NCBI GenBank assembly: GCA_020073145.1
Contig: JAIQFS010000036.1
Coordinates: 1 to 56,957 of the forward strand
Length of the DNA stretch: 56,957 bases
Reading direction: 5' to 3'
Source of the DNA: Terriglobia bacterium
Lineage (GTDB): Bacteria; Acidobacteriota; Terriglobia; Bryobacterales; Bryobacteraceae
Part shown: piece after piece, positions 39,116 to 48,783 of the stretch
Position numbering within the stretch: position 1 is the first letter of the stretch
How the letters are laid out: every line of letters begins with the position of its first letter
The notes under the pieces: model-generated
The model's database searches: none
Told to the model about the DNA's origin: nothing
What the model saw: the letters and a program-made list of their open reading frames with translations, nothing else
Position numbers and translations under genes: made by a program

Positions 39116-40458
39116 AACTCCATCCGACCCGCGCGCTGGCCGGCCTGGCATTGGCTCTGGCCGTGTTCCGGGCGGCAGCCGCCGAGCCTTCCGACGCCGT
39201 GGAATTGACCCTCGCGGTGGGCGCCGGGATCGTCATCGATTGTCCCCCCGCGGTGGTGCGGGTGGCGGCCAGCAGTCCCGAGATCGTGGACACGGTGACG
39301 GCCAGCCGCCACGAAGTGATTTTCCACGCCAAGGCCGTAGGCCGGGCCACCATGGTGGTCTGGTCGAAATCCGGCGTCCGCCGTACCTACAATGTCACGG
39401 TCGACCCGGACCTGCGCCCCATGAGCCGGCTGCTGCGCGAAACCTTTCCCTCCGAGGCGATCGAGGTGCGCGCCTCGCGCGACTCGCTGGCCCTGGTGGG
39501 GCGGGCCAGCAGCCAGGCCGTGGCCGACCGCGCGCTGGCGCTGGTGGCGGCCACAGTCAAAGGCGCGGTCAGCAATCTGGAGGTTGCCCCTCCGCCTCCC
39601 GAAAGCCAGATCTTGCTGCGCGTGCGCTTCGCCGAGCTGAACCGCACGGCGGCGCGCGACTTCGGCGTCAACCTGCTCTCGACCGGAGCCTTGAACATGC
39701 CGGGCGGGATCGCGACCGGACAGTTCCCGTCCGGCACGCTCTCCTCGATCGCCGGCACCTTACCGGCCGCCACTCTCGGAACGCAGACCACGTTCTCGCT
39801 CTCCGATATTCTCAATGTCTTCGCGTTCCGGCCGGACTTGAACCTGGGGGTGCTGATCCGCGATCTGCAGACCCGCGGGCTGCTGCAGATTCTGGCCGAG
39901 CCCAACCTGGTCGCGACCAGCGGCAAAGAAGCCAGTTTTCTGGCGGGCGGAGAGTTCCCCGTGCCGGTGGCCCAGGGCGGCGCCGCCGCCGGAGCCATTT
40001 CGGTGCAGTACAAAGAGTTCGGCATCCGGCTCTCGTTTCTGCCGCAACTCACCACCCACCACACCATCCGGCTGCATGTGAAGCCGGAAGTGTCGGCACT
40101 CGATTTCGCCTCGGGGGTGACGCTCTCCGGATTCAAGATTCCGGCGCTGACGGCGCGGCGCCTGGAGACCGACATCGAACTGGGGGAAGGCCAGAGCTTC
40201 GTCATCGGGGGCCTGATTGACGACCGCGTGATCGAGAATCTCTCGCAGGTGCCCGGGCTGGCCCAGATTCCGGTGCTGGGGGCGCTGTTTAAGAGCCGTT
40301 CCGTCACCAAAACCAAAACCGAGCTGATCGTGCTGGTGACTCCGGAAACCGCGCTGCCGGCGACCGGCCCGCGCGCGCAGCCGGTGATGCCGCAACCCTT
40401 CCTGGGCCCGGCGGTCCTGAGTCCGGCGACGGCACCGCCGTCGGCAGCCAAGCCATGA
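39112..40458 (+). CDS. cpaC: Tad pilus secretin CpaC/RcpA
   Basis: A 448-aa outer-membrane secretin. A signal peptide ([15 protein letters not shown]) is followed by the pilus N-terminal domain ([23 protein letters not shown], about 30-105), a BON-like segment (about 108-145) and the secretin domain from about 160, with [49 protein letters not shown] and the terminal [32 protein letters not shown]. It forms the gated outer-membrane ring through which Flp fibres emerge. It overlaps cpaF by 4 nt. Confidence 0.95.
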   Translation: MKLHPTRALAGLALALAVFRAAAAEPSDAVELTLAVGAGIVIDCPPAVVRVAASSPEIVDTVTASRHEVIFHAKAVGRATMVVWSKSGVRRTYNVTVDPDLRPMSRLLRETFPSEAIEVRASRDSLALVGRASSQAVADRALALVAATVKGAVSNLEVAPPPPESQILLRVRFAELNRTAARDFGVNLLSTGALNMPGGIATGQFPSGTLSSIAGTLPAATLGTQTTFSLSDILNVFAFRPDLNLGVLIRDLQTRGLLQILAEPNLVATSGKEASFLAGGEFPVPVAQGGAAAGAISVQYKEFGIRLSFLPQLTTHHTIRLHVKPEVSALDFASGVTLSGFKIPALTARRLETDIELGEGQSFVIGGLIDDRVIENLSQVPGLAQIPVLGALFKSRSVTKTKTELIVLVTPETALPATGPRAQPVMPQPFLGPAVLSPATAPPSAAKP

Positions 40459-41816
40459 CCAGCGAAACCGTCCTCCGCGAAGAACCCGGCTGGGAGCAGC
40501 GCCTGATGCGCAACGCCGAGCGCAAGACCGGGCTGAAGCCGGAATACCAGGAACTCAAATTCACTCTACACCGCAAGCTGCTCGACCGGATCAACCTGGA
40601 CGCGCTCTCCTCGGTCGACGACGAGCGCATGCGCGCCGAGGTGCGGCAGGCCGCGCTGGCCATTGTCAACAGCGAGCCGACGCTGCTCACGGCGGCGGAG
40701 AAGCAGCAGATCAGCGACGAAGTATTGCACGAGGTGTTCGGCCTGGGGCCGCTCGAGCCGCTGCTGCAGGATCCGGGCATTTCCGACATCCTGGTCAACG
40801 GCTCCAAGCACGTGTACGTGGAGCGCGCCGGCCTGCTCGAGCTCACCAACGTCTGTTTCCACGACGACGGCCATCTGCTGCGCATCATCGACAAGATCGT
40901 TTCGCAGGTGGGCCGCCGCGTGGACGAATCCAACCCCATGGTAGATGCGCGGTTGAAAGACGGCTCGCGCGTCAACGCCATCATTCCGCCGCTGGCGGTG
41001 GATGGACCGCTGCTGTCCATCCGCCGCTTCGGCACCGACAAGCTGATGCCGGCCGATCTGGTGGCCAAGAACTCGATCACCCCGGGCATGATGCAGCTGC
41101 TCGAGGCGGCGGTCAAGGCGCGGCTGAACATCATCGTGTCGGGCGGCACGGGCTCGGGCAAGACCACCCTGCTCAACGCCCTCTCCGCGTTCATTTCCCC
41201 CAAAGAGCGGATTGTGACGATTGAAGACGCGGCCGAGTTGCAGCTCAAGCAGCCGCACGTGGCGCGCCTGGAAACCCGGCCGGCCAACCTCGAAGGCCAG
41301 GGCGTGGTGCGGCAGCGCCAGTTGCTGGTCAACAGCCTGCGTATGCGGCCGGACCGCATCGTAGTGGGCGAGGTGCGCGGCGACGAAGCGCTCGACATGC
41401 TGCAAGCGATGAACACCGGGCACGATGGATCGCTGACCACGGTGCATGCCAACAGCCCTCGGGACGCGGTCTCGCGGCTGGAAGTGATGGTGTCGCTCGC
41501 CAACGCCAACATGCACCCCAACGCCATCCGGCAGCAGATCGCGTCGGCCGTGCATATCCTGGTGCAGGCCTCGCGCATGAGCGACGGCTCGCGGCGGGTG
41601 GTCAACATCACGGAAGTGACCGGTCTGGAAGTGGACGTGGTCACCTTGCAGGACATTTTCGTTTTCGAAAAACGGGGGGTCTCGCCGGAGGGCAAAGTGA
41701 TCGGCCGCTTCGCGGCCACCGGCATCCTGCCCAAGTTCAACGACAAGCTGCTGGCGGCCGGCATCCGGCTGCCTCCGGAGCTGTTCGACGAAGTGGTACC
41801 GGTGGAGGCGGCATGA
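40455..41816 (+). CDS. cpaF: Tad pilus assembly/retraction ATPase CpaF/TadA
   Basis: A 453-aa hexameric secretion ATPase. Walker A is [10 protein letters not shown] (229-238), the Asp box is [12 protein letters not shown], Walker B is [13 protein letters not shown] and the His box is [18 protein letters not shown]. The N-terminal domain (about 30-130) begins [16 protein letters not shown] and holds [21 protein letters not shown]. It powers polymerisation, and in relatives also retraction, of Flp pili at the inner membrane with TadB and TadC. Four-nt overlaps with cpaC and tadB show a coupled operon. Confidence 0.95.
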   Translation: MTSETVLREEPGWEQRLMRNAERKTGLKPEYQELKFTLHRKLLDRINLDALSSVDDERMRAEVRQAALAIVNSEPTLLTAAEKQQISDEVLHEVFGLGPLEPLLQDPGISDILVNGSKHVYVERAGLLELTNVCFHDDGHLLRIIDKIVSQVGRRVDESNPMVDARLKDGSRVNAIIPPLAVDGPLLSIRRFGTDKLMPADLVAKNSITPGMMQLLEAAVKARLNIIVSGGTGSGKTTLLNALSAFISPKERIVTIEDAAELQLKQPHVARLETRPANLEGQGVVRQRQLLVNSLRMRPDRIVVGEVRGDEALDMLQAMNTGHDGSLTTVHANSPRDAVSRLEVMVSLANANMHPNAIRQQIASAVHILVQASRMSDGSRRVVNITEVTGLEVDVVTLQDIFVFEKRGVSPEGKVIGRFAATGILPKFNDKLLAAGIRLPPELFDEVVPVEAA

Positions 41817-42784
41817 TCGTCTCGGTCTTTCTGCTGGCGGCGGTCACGAGCGTGCTGGGCTACCTGTTGTTTGCCGGACGCCTGGCGCGGAAAGAGCGTT
41901 CGGCGGCCGTGCACCGGGTCACCGGAAAGGAACGTGCCCAGGCGGGCGAGCGGCCGGCTTCGGGACCCGCCTTGATCGAGATGGCCCACCAGGTGCGGGG
42001 CTTGCTCGCCACGCGTCTGCTCGAACGCCTGCGCCTCAAGCAGGCGGTGGAGCGGCGGCTCGAGACCGCCGGCCTGAAGTGGGGCGCCCCCGGATTGGCC
42101 CACCGCTCGGTGGCCTTGTTCCTGGCCGGTTTTGCGGCCGTGACCGTTCCCCTGCAGAACGCCAACCCGCCGCTGGCGTTGCTGGCCGGTGCGTTGGCCG
42201 GCGCGCTGCCGTACTACTGGGTGCGGCGGCAGGCCGCCCAGCGTCTCCGGCAGTTCGAAGAACAGTTCCCGGATTGTCTCGAGTTCATCGCGCGGTCCAT
42301 GCGCGCCGGCCATGCCTTTTCGGTCTCGCTCGACATGGTCTACCGCGAATATAGCGAGCCGCTGGCGGGCGAGTTCCGGCGCACCTTCGAAGAACAGAAC
42401 CTGGGGCAGCCGCTCGAAGTCGTGCTGCAAAAACTCGGCCAGCGCATGCCTTCGATGGACGTGCAGTTCTTCGTTTCGGCCGTCTTGATGCAGAAGCGCA
42501 CCGGAGGCAACCTGGCCGAGCTGCTGGACCGGCTGGCTTCGCTGATCCGGGAGCGCTTCAAGCTGCGCGCGCGCATCCGCGCCATCAGCGCCCAGGGCCT
42601 GATGTCGGGGCGCGTGGTGGCGGCCATTCCCCTGGCCGTGGGCGGCCTGATGCTGGCGGTCAACCCGCCCTATGCCCGGTTCTTTGTGGACGATCCGGTG
42701 GGCCATGAACTGCTGGCGGGCGCCCTCGGCTTGCAGCTGTTCGGCTACCTGATTATCCGCAAGATCGTGACCATCGAGGTGTAG
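41813..42784 (+). CDS. tadB: Tad inner-membrane platform protein TadB
   Basis: A 323-aa T2SSF-domain protein with N-terminal helix (residues 1-20), paired helices near 100-140 and two C-terminal helices (about 262-320). The T2SSF core is [43 protein letters not shown], with the conserved G at the first helical bundle. TadB and TadC form the platform on which CpaF acts. It overlaps cpaF by 4 nt; a 77-nt gap separates it from tadC. Confidence 0.92.
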   Translation: MIVSVFLLAAVTSVLGYLLFAGRLARKERSAAVHRVTGKERAQAGERPASGPALIEMAHQVRGLLATRLLERLRLKQAVERRLETAGLKWGAPGLAHRSVALFLAGFAAVTVPLQNANPPLALLAGALAGALPYYWVRRQAAQRLRQFEEQFPDCLEFIARSMRAGHAFSVSLDMVYREYSEPLAGEFRRTFEEQNLGQPLEVVLQKLGQRMPSMDVQFFVSAVLMQKRTGGNLAELLDRLASLIRERFKLRARIRAISAQGLMSGRVVAAIPLAVGGLMLAVNPPYARFFVDDPVGHELLAGALGLQLFGYLIIRKIVTIEV

Positions 42785-42861
42785 GGGGTGCAACCTTACA
42801 GTGCGGGTGAGATGTCGGGTGCGGGCGCGGAGGTCACGAAGGGGAAGCGGGGAGGCTTAGC

Positions 42862-43770
42862 ATGATCGGATGGTTTTCGATCCTGATCTTCCTGACCATC
42901 GGGCTGGTCACGGTGATGGTGGGGCTGCGACTGGGAAGGAGGACTCAGGCGGTCGATCGCATTGCGCCGCGCGCGGCAACGGCGTTGACCCTGGCGCCTT
43001 CTTCGAGCCTGGTATGGCGCGAGCTGGTGAGCCGGATCGGTTCGGTGGTGCCGGCCTCGGCCAAGGACCTGCCGATGCTGAAGCGGCGGCTGGTGCGCAG
43101 CGGCTTCCGCCATCCCAACGCCGCGCGCCTGTTCTATGGGGCACGCGCGCTGACGGCGGCCGCCGGCGCCCTCGCGGCGCTGGGGATCGGACTTCGGCTT
43201 GCGGTCGACAACCTGCCGCTGACGGTGGGGATCGGTGGCGTGGCCGGCTACTTACTCCCTATGCAGGGTCTGATGATTCGCATTCGCCGGCGCAAGCGCG
43301 CCATCCAAAAAGGCCTTCCCAACGCGCTCGACCTGATGGTGGTGTGCGTGGAATCGGGTCTGGGTCTGGACCAGACCACCCTGCAAGTCGCGCGGGAACT
43401 GCAGCGCGCCCACCCCGAAATCTGCGACGAATTCGCGGTCATGAACCTGGAAATGCGCGCCGGCAAGGGGCGCGCGGAGGCGTTGCGCAATCTCGCCGAC
43501 CGGACCGGCGTGGAGGACCTGAAGAAACTGGTGGCGGTGCTGATCCAGACCGACCGCTTCGGAACGAGCATTGGGCAGAGCCTGCGCAGCCACGCCGAGT
43601 ACGTGCGCACCATGGCCCGCCAGCGCGCCGAAGAGCAGGCCTCCAAGCTGCCGGTCAAGCTGGTTTTCCCCATCTTCTTCTGCGTGTTGCCGGCTTTGTT
43701 CGTGGTCACCCTGGGGCCGGTGATGGTGCAAATCGTGCGGGAACTCGTGCCTATGATCGAAAACATGTAA
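42862..43770 (+). CDS. tadC: Tad inner-membrane platform protein TadC
   Basis: A 302-aa T2SSF-domain protein. N-terminal helix (FSILIFLTIGLVTVMVGLRLG), two central helices (about 95-135), the core IQKGLPNALDLMVVCVESGLGLDQTTLQVARELQ (about 148-181) and the C-terminal helix FPIFFCVLPALFVVTLGPVMVQIV. Conserved RFGTSIGQSLRSHAEYVRTMARQRAEEQASK precedes the last helix. It partners TadB. It is the last recognised pilus gene of the plus arm; a 31-aa membrane peptide follows 37 nt later. Confidence 0.92.
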   Translation: MIGWFSILIFLTIGLVTVMVGLRLGRRTQAVDRIAPRAATALTLAPSSSLVWRELVSRIGSVVPASAKDLPMLKRRLVRSGFRHPNAARLFYGARALTAAAGALAALGIGLRLAVDNLPLTVGIGGVAGYLLPMQGLMIRIRRRKRAIQKGLPNALDLMVVCVESGLGLDQTTLQVARELQRAHPEICDEFAVMNLEMRAGKGRAEALRNLADRTGVEDLKKLVAVLIQTDRFGTSIGQSLRSHAEYVRTMARQRAEEQASKLPVKLVFPIFFCVLPALFVVTLGPVMVQIVRELVPMIENM

Positions 43771-43807
43771 ACCGCCGATGGATCAGACCAGAAAGGAGTA
43801 ACGGTTT

Positions 43808-43903
43808 ATGGATCCAACCGTTGTTCGCATCGTCAGTGCGGTGGTGGCGGTCGCATTCGGAGTGATCATTGTGATGCGGCGCCGCAGCCGGAAGCCGGAA
43901 TAG
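43808..43903 (+). CDS. 31-aa single-span membrane peptide
   Basis: A 31-residue ORF: a short polar start, one hydrophobic helix (VVRIVSAVVAVAFGVIIVM) and a very basic tail (RRRSRKPE), the orientation of a cytoplasm-facing C-terminus. A good GGAG site lies 9 nt before ATG 43808. It follows tadC by 37 nt on the same strand. The clean ribosome site, helix and positive-inside tail support expression. Function unknown; it may modulate the pilus platform. Confidence 0.55.
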   Translation: MDPTVVRIVSAVVAVAFGVIIVMRRRSRKPE

Positions 43904-43971
43904 CGGAACCCAGTGTTGCAGCGGGCGCGGATCCTTCGCGCCCGTCGTCTGGGCAAAGGGTGGCGCCGCGG

Positions 43972-44718
43972 TTACGGGCGGTTGATGAGACTGGCTACGT
44001 AGCCCGCGCCGAAGCCGTTGTCGATATTCACAACGGTCACATTGCTGGCACAGCTGTTGAGCATCCCGAGCAGGGCGGCGAGGCCGTGAAAGCTGGCTCC
44101 GTAGCCGACGCTGGTGGGTACCGCGATCACGGGGCAGGAGACCAACCCGCCGACGACACTCGGCAACGCGCCTTCCATTCCCGCACAGACCACCACCACG
44201 CGGGCCGCCATGAGTTGCTCCCGGTGGTGCATGAGCCGGTGAATGCCCGCTACTCCAATATCGTGGATGGTGACCACCTGGTTGCCCATGACTTCTGCCG
44301 TGACCTGCGCCTCTTCGGCGACCGGGACGTCACTCGTCCCGGCGCAGACCACCGCAATCGTGCCTTGGCCGCGTAAGGTGCGGTCGCGCCAGAAGCGCAG
44401 GGCACCGGAAAGGGGAAAATACTCTCCGCCGGGCAACTTCTCCTGGACGGCAGCCGCGCAGTCGCGGTCGGCCCGGGTCAGGAGCACGTTCTGCGAGTGG
44501 TCCAGCAACCGCTCGGCAATCGCCACCACTTGCCCCGGAGTCTTTCCCTGAGCCAGGACGACCTCCGGGATCCCGTGGCGTAACTCTCGATGATGGTCTA
44601 CCTTAGCGAAGCCCAGGTCCTCGAAGGGCAGATGCCGGACCCGGTCCAGAGCGGCATCGATCTCCACCGCTCCGGCACGCACTTGCTCGAACAACTTCCG
44701 GAGCTGGTTCTGATCCAT
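43972..44718 (-). CDS. larB: Nickel-pincer cofactor biosynthesis carboxylase LarB
   Basis: A 248-aa PurE-like enzyme that carboxylates and hydrolyses nicotinic acid adenine dinucleotide, the first step of the nickel-pincer nucleotide made for lactate racemase (LarA) and related racemases. The C-terminal PurE-fold part shows [44 protein letters not shown] and [17 protein letters not shown]. The N-terminal part has [29 protein letters not shown], including the conserved Lys/Asp pair. No larA, larC or larE is in the window. It stands alone, divergent from the PilZ gene. Confidence 0.92.
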   Translation of the reverse strand: MDQNQLRKLFEQVRAGAVEIDAALDRVRHLPFEDLGFAKVDHHRELRHGIPEVVLAQGKTPGQVVAIAERLLDHSQNVLLTRADRDCAAAVQEKLPGGEYFPLSGALRFWRDRTLRGQGTIAVVCAGTSDVPVAEEAQVTAEVMGNQVVTIHDIGVAGIHRLMHHREQLMAARVVVVCAGMEGALPSVVGGLVSCPVIAVPTSVGYGASFHGLAALLGMLNSCASNVTVVNIDNGFGAGYVASLINRP

Positions 44719-44900
44719 GAGGCCAGCATATCAGAAGGCCCACCCGACCCTTACGGGATCGGATTGTCGGCAGGTGTTTACCCTAGGAGAGTCGATCCCC
44801 TGCAGACGCCGGTGTTCGAAACCGTACTAAAGTAAGAGAACTTAGTGGACCAATCAGGACTTTCAGGCTATTGTGGGAGGGCGTACTATCTGAGGATGAT

Positions 44901-45290
44901 ATGAGCATGGTAGATCTAGGACAGCTACAACAAGGTCCGCCCCAGCGGAACCCCACAGAACGTCGAGTCACCAGCCGGTTTCCCGTCCAGCAGGAAATCC
45001 GCTACCACTTGTTGCAGCCCCGGTCCGGATCCCTGAGCGGAGTCGGCAAGACACTGGATGTGAGCAGCGGGGGGGTACTGTTCACAACGAGCGAGCGCTT
45101 GCCTGCCGGGCGAATGGTGGAAATCGCGATGCACTGGCCCGCCCGCCTGAACGGGACGTGCCCGCTCCAGTTCGTCGCGACCGGGCGCGTGATCCGTTCC
45201 GATCAGAATACGGCGGCGGTTCGTATCCAGCGATACGAATTCCGCACTCGCGCCGCGCAAACCATGACTGCCGGCGCGGCAGGGGCCTGA
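44901..45290 (+). CDS. PilZ-domain protein with intact c-di-GMP motifs
   Basis: A 129-aa PilZ protein. RxxxR is visible as R-V-T-S-R in ERRVTSRF (about residues 21-26), and (D/N)xSxxG as DVSSGG (about 57-62), so cyclic di-GMP binding is expected. The barrel continues with RLPAGRMVEIAMHWPARL and AAVRIQRYEFRTR, parallel to the degenerate copy at 6006. ATG 44901 has GAGGA 5 nt upstream. It is probably a stand-alone receptor; nearby Tad pilus and flagellar genes are plausible outputs, which is inference. Confidence 0.88.
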   Translation: MSMVDLGQLQQGPPQRNPTERRVTSRFPVQQEIRYHLLQPRSGSLSGVGKTLDVSSGGVLFTTSERLPAGRMVEIAMHWPARLNGTCPLQFVATGRVIRSDQNTAAVRIQRYEFRTRAAQTMTAGAAGA

Positions 45291-45494
45291 CCCGGGCGCC
45301 CGCGCTCCATCCGACTGAATCCTGACCGCCTTCGTGGCACTCGCGAAGATACGCTGAGCCGGCGAACCTGTGCCTGGCCTGCAGTTCTTCATCAAGCCGA
45401 AATTCAAAAACGGCTAACGCCAGTAAACCCGCGCAAATCAGACTTGCCGTGCGGTTGGGCCCACTTGTATACTGACATTTTCGCTGAGATTTTT

Positions 45495-45761
45495 ATGACA
45501 GCGAGGGACGAATTCGATCCCCTGGCGCCGCAACGCGAAGCGGCGTTCTTTTACGGTCTCTTCCTGCGTGGACATGCGATCGAGTCCCTGCGCCAGGACA
45601 TCGACGTGCCGCGGTCCATGCTGGATAAGTGGATGAGAGCCCGGGATTTTGAGGCGTCCTTCCGTGAGAGTCTGCACCGCGTTTACAGCTACCGCAAACA
45701 GGTTTTGGCCATCTTTGACGGGCTGGTTTTGAACGAGCAGAACCATCCCCGGCTGCAATGA
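45495..45761 (+). CDS. Small HTH-like protein
   Basis: An 88-aa protein. After a polar start (TARDEFDPLAPQRE) it has helices AAFFYGLFLRGHAIESLRQDIDVPRSMLDKWM that read as a helix-turn-helix (turn at DVPRSM), then a second helical region with RVYSYRKQVLAIF. It is probably DNA binding, with no family name I can give. ATG 45495 is preferred over the longer in-frame start at 45444. Only a weak GAG ribosome site is visible. No operon partner; the PilZ gene lies 204 nt upstream on the same strand. Confidence 0.6.
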   Translation: MTARDEFDPLAPQREAAFFYGLFLRGHAIESLRQDIDVPRSMLDKWMRARDFEASFRESLHRVYSYRKQVLAIFDGLVLNEQNHPRLQ

Positions 45762-45821
45762 CCTGATTCGCGGCGCAATCCGATTCCGATGCCGTAGCTG
45801 CGTGCCGGGCGGAGAGCTGCG

Positions 45822-47396
45822 TCAAACCACAACGAGGCGGTGATCGGGGCAGTCTAACTGGACGGTTTCGTACAGCCGGTCGACCAGATCCATCCCGTGC
45901 TTGGCCAAGAACGGAAGGATGGAATAGAGGCGCTCCTGGAGGTGGCGTTCCGGATAGATCAGTCCAGCGAGCGAGGCGGCATCGTGTGCAGCGCGGGCAT
46001 CGCGGCGAAGAGCCTCACGGCCGGATTTCCGCTCTAGTTTGGCGAGTTGATACCGAATCTTGCGGCCACTGCGGTCGAGCGCCGCGGTCAGCGTAGGATC
46101 GAAGCCCGCCATGGCGCGGCCCAGATGGTCGAGGGCGCCCTCCACGGCGGTCACGGCCTCCCGGTGAGCCTCATTCAAGGCCGGCGGCACGAGGCGGGAC
46201 GACATGCGCTCGCGGAGGGCTTCTTCTCCGTGAAAGAAGTCGCTCAAAGTCAGGCCATAACGCACCATCCGTTTCTGGCTGCGTTCGTCCAGCAGGGTGA
46301 ACGTGCTACGCGGCATGGGAACCGGCATGCGGCCGAGAAGGAGCCGGTAGATCACTTCCGATTGCGCAAGATAGGCGATTTCAGCCGGTCCGCCGATATA
46401 GGAGGCGGTAGGCAGCATGGAGTCCTGGACGACGGGCCGCAGCAGGGCGTTGGGCGACAGGGACGCCGCGCGATCCATCAACTCTTCCGTGCTGAAGCGC
46501 CGGCCGTTTAAGACAAACTCGCGGCCGTGCCGCCGCAGAGCCAGGCGCTTGCCATTTTCCAGGAGGAACACGAAAGAGGTCTGATCTTCGACATGGACCT
46601 GAGCGTGGTAGCCGGCCGCGGCCAGCTCGGGATTGCGTTCCAGCACGCCCGCGGAGATTTCGGGGGCGGCGGCCACCGCGGCCCGAAGCGCGGGCGCCGC
46701 GAGTTCGCGAAACGCCGGAAGCATGGGATCGACCTGGAGGATGTCGAATTTGGAGCAGATCTGCCGCAGCAGTTCGCCGAAGGCCTGGCCCATGGTGCTG
46801 CCGGCCCGGTAGCTGCCTTCCACCAAGTCCGCGACCTCATCGCCGAAAGGCAAGCCGCGCAGGCCGGCGCGAAGCTCGCGAACCGGCGGAGTGATCAGCG
46901 GGACGCCCCCCACGGGCTGAGCGCTGGCCTGGCGGCGCATTTCCAGCTTGGCCGGACGATGGTCTCCGTTAAAGACCCAGACGTGATTCACTTCCGCGAA
47001 GTCGTGGTCTTCGGTAGCCAGCCAGAACACCGGCACGGCCGGTATGCCGCCGGCGGTGAGGGTTTGGGCCAGTTTGACCGCAGTGAGAGCCTTGAAGAGG
47101 GTATAGGCGGGACCTGAAAACAGCCCGACCTGCTGTCCGGTGACCACCGCGACCGTCCCCGGTTCGGCCAGGCGCTCGAGGGAGGGGCTAGGCGGGTTCT
47201 GGTGCCGCAGAGCCGAGATCAGAGCGGTGCGTTTCTCAGCGGAGAACTCGACCTTGCGGGCAGCGTCGCGAACCGCCTCGACGTCGTGCCGGGGATGGCC
47301 GTAAAAACGCGCAGTCCGATCGGGACGATACAGCACGTCCGCGAACAGGGCAGACGTGTGCGGCAGATCGGTCTGGCGGACACACGAAGAAACCAT
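45822..47396 (-). CDS. bshC: Bacillithiol biosynthesis cysteine-adding enzyme BshC
   Basis: A 524-aa BshC. Family hallmarks include TVAVVTGQQVGLFSGPAYTLFKALTAVKLAQ (about 80-110), VPVFWLATEDHDFAEVNHVWVF (about 120-141), DLVEGSYRAGSTMGQAFGELL, VQDSMLPTASYIGGPAEIAYLAQSEVIYRLL and a coiled-coil C-terminal region. It joins cysteine to glucosaminyl-malate to make bacillithiol, the main low-molecular-weight thiol in organisms that lack glutathione. BshA and BshB are not in the window. Together with the YfiT-like protein at 13776 it supports a bacillithiol-based redox system. Confidence 0.95.
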   Translation of the reverse strand: MVSSCVRQTDLPHTSALFADVLYRPDRTARFYGHPRHDVEAVRDAARKVEFSAEKRTALISALRHQNPPSPSLERLAEPGTVAVVTGQQVGLFSGPAYTLFKALTAVKLAQTLTAGGIPAVPVFWLATEDHDFAEVNHVWVFNGDHRPAKLEMRRQASAQPVGGVPLITPPVRELRAGLRGLPFGDEVADLVEGSYRAGSTMGQAFGELLRQICSKFDILQVDPMLPAFRELAAPALRAAVAAAPEISAGVLERNPELAAAGYHAQVHVEDQTSFVFLLENGKRLALRRHGREFVLNGRRFSTEELMDRAASLSPNALLRPVVQDSMLPTASYIGGPAEIAYLAQSEVIYRLLLGRMPVPMPRSTFTLLDERSQKRMVRYGLTLSDFFHGEEALRERMSSRLVPPALNEAHREAVTAVEGALDHLGRAMAGFDPTLTAALDRSGRKIRYQLAKLERKSGREALRRDARAAHDAASLAGLIYPERHLQERLYSILPFLAKHGMDLVDRLYETVQLDCPDHRLVVV

Positions 47397-47448
47397 GCAA
47401 AGGTTCAGGTTACCAGATGCGGGACGCTCGCCGGGAGTTGCGCAAACT

Positions 47449-48783
47449 TTACCCGGGAGGCAGAATCCGCGAGATGTCGTTGTACAGGACGAAGGCCACG
47501 ATCATCAGGATGAACACGAACCCCAGCTTGAGCACGGCTTCCTTAACGGACATGCTGACGTCGCGCTGCATCACCATTTCCACCAGCAGCATCAGGATCA
47601 TGCCGCCATCCAGAATGGGGATGGGGAGGAGATTGAAAATGGCCAAGTTGAGACTGACCATGGACATCAGGATGAAGAAGGCGGAAGGGCCTTCGCGCGC
47701 CGCTTCGCCCGACAATTGGGCGATCCCGATGGGGCCGGTGATGGTCTTGGGCGACATGCGCCGCTCGACCACGCCCTTCAGGAAAGAGCCGATGAGCATG
47801 GCGCCTTTGGTGTTCTGACGCAAGGATTCGCGCAACGAGTCCGGGAATGAGAGCCGCGTGGTGATCAGATGCAGCTTCTGCTGCTGGGTGACTCCGATCA
47901 TCCAACGCGCGGGACCGTCGAGCTTGGAATAGACCGGACGGACGGTGGATTCGATCTTCTTGCCGTCGCGCTGCACGACGATGTCGAGGGGCTGGCCGCC
48001 GCTGTTCTTGGTGATCTCCTGAAACTTGTACACCGAGTGGATGGGCAGACCGTTGACCGCCAGCAGCAAGTCGCCTTTGAGCAGGCCCGCCTTTTCCGCG
48101 GGGTAGCCGGGTTCGACCGAGCCCAACTGCACTTCGCCGCGCTCATCCCATCCGGCATATCCGACTCCGTAACGCTCGCTCAGAATGGGCGTCACCACCA
48201 TATCGATCCGCTTGCCATTGCGTTCGATGGTCAGATACATGGGTCGGTACGCGCTGGCGACTTCCTTGAGGCCGACGTCTTCCCAGTTGGGGTTGTTCTG
48301 TCCATCCATGCGGACGATGCGGTCGCCATCCTGGATCCCGGCTTTAGCGGCGGGGGAATCGACCACGACGTGGCCGATGACGGCCTGCAGATCCTCGTCG
48401 GAAGCTCTCTGATACTTCACCATGAACAGTCCGGTAAGCACGCCGATGGCGAGCACGACGTTCATAAAAGGTCCGGCGAAGAGAATGATCAGGCGCTGCC
48501 AGCGCGGTTTGGCCAGGAAACCGCGCGGGTCGTCGACGTTTTCATCGGTGACCTGTTCGCCGGCCATCTTGACGTAGCCGCCGAACAAGATGAGCGAGAA
48601 CCGGAAATCCGTCTCGCCGCGGCGGAACCCAAACAGACGCGGGCCAAAGCCGAAGCTGAACGCCTCCACTTTCACGTCGAAGAAACGGGCTGCCCAAAAG
48701 TGGCCCAGTTCGTGGATCATGATCATGACCCCGATCAGCACCAGCAGCCACAAAATATTTTCAGCAATCATCATAAAATTCAA
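47449..48783 (-). CDS. rseP: Site-2 intramembrane zinc metalloprotease RseP
   Basis: A 444-aa membrane protease. The catalytic HELGH lies at 24-28 in the first helix, the third zinc ligand in NLLPIPILDGG near residue 395, and the G-x-G loop motif in FGGYVKMAGE. Two PDZ domains are visible (about 125-195 and 205-285; GHVVVDSPAAKAGIQDGDRIVRMDG and GSVEPGYPAEKAGLLKGDLLLAVNG). It cleaves anti-sigma factors after site-1 processing and clears signal peptides. Its start overlaps the dxr stop (ATGA), a common bacterial pairing. The transmembrane anti-sigma factor at 9795 is a potential substrate. Confidence 0.95.
   Translation of the reverse strand: MNFMMIAENILWLLVLIGVMIMIHELGHFWAARFFDVKVEAFSFGFGPRLFGFRRGETDFRFSLILFGGYVKMAGEQVTDENVDDPRGFLAKPRWQRLIILFAGPFMNVVLAIGVLTGLFMVKYQRASDEDLQAVIGHVVVDSPAAKAGIQDGDRIVRMDGQNNPNWEDVGLKEVASAYRPMYLTIERNGKRIDMVVTPILSERYGVGYAGWDERGEVQLGSVEPGYPAEKAGLLKGDLLLAVNGLPIHSVYKFQEITKNSGGQPLDIVVQRDGKKIESTVRPVYSKLDGPARWMIGVTQQQKLHLITTRLSFPDSLRESLRQNTKGAMLIGSFLKGVVERRMSPKTITGPIGIAQLSGEAAREGPSAFFILMSMVSLNLAIFNLLPIPILDGGMILMLLVEMVMQRDVSMSVKEAVLKLGFVFILMIVAFVLYNDISRILPPG

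Noticed and set aside
40304-42793. An 829-codon minus-strand frame opposite cpaF and tadB
   Set aside because: It is a GC-driven shadow of two well-defined Tad genes; its translation is rich in Arg, His and Ser runs.
44861-44889. TTTCAG-17-TACTAT as a promoter for the PilZ gene at 44901
   Set aside because: The -35 is poor, and the implied start of transcription would leave about 5 nt of leader and cut off the GAGGA ribosome site.
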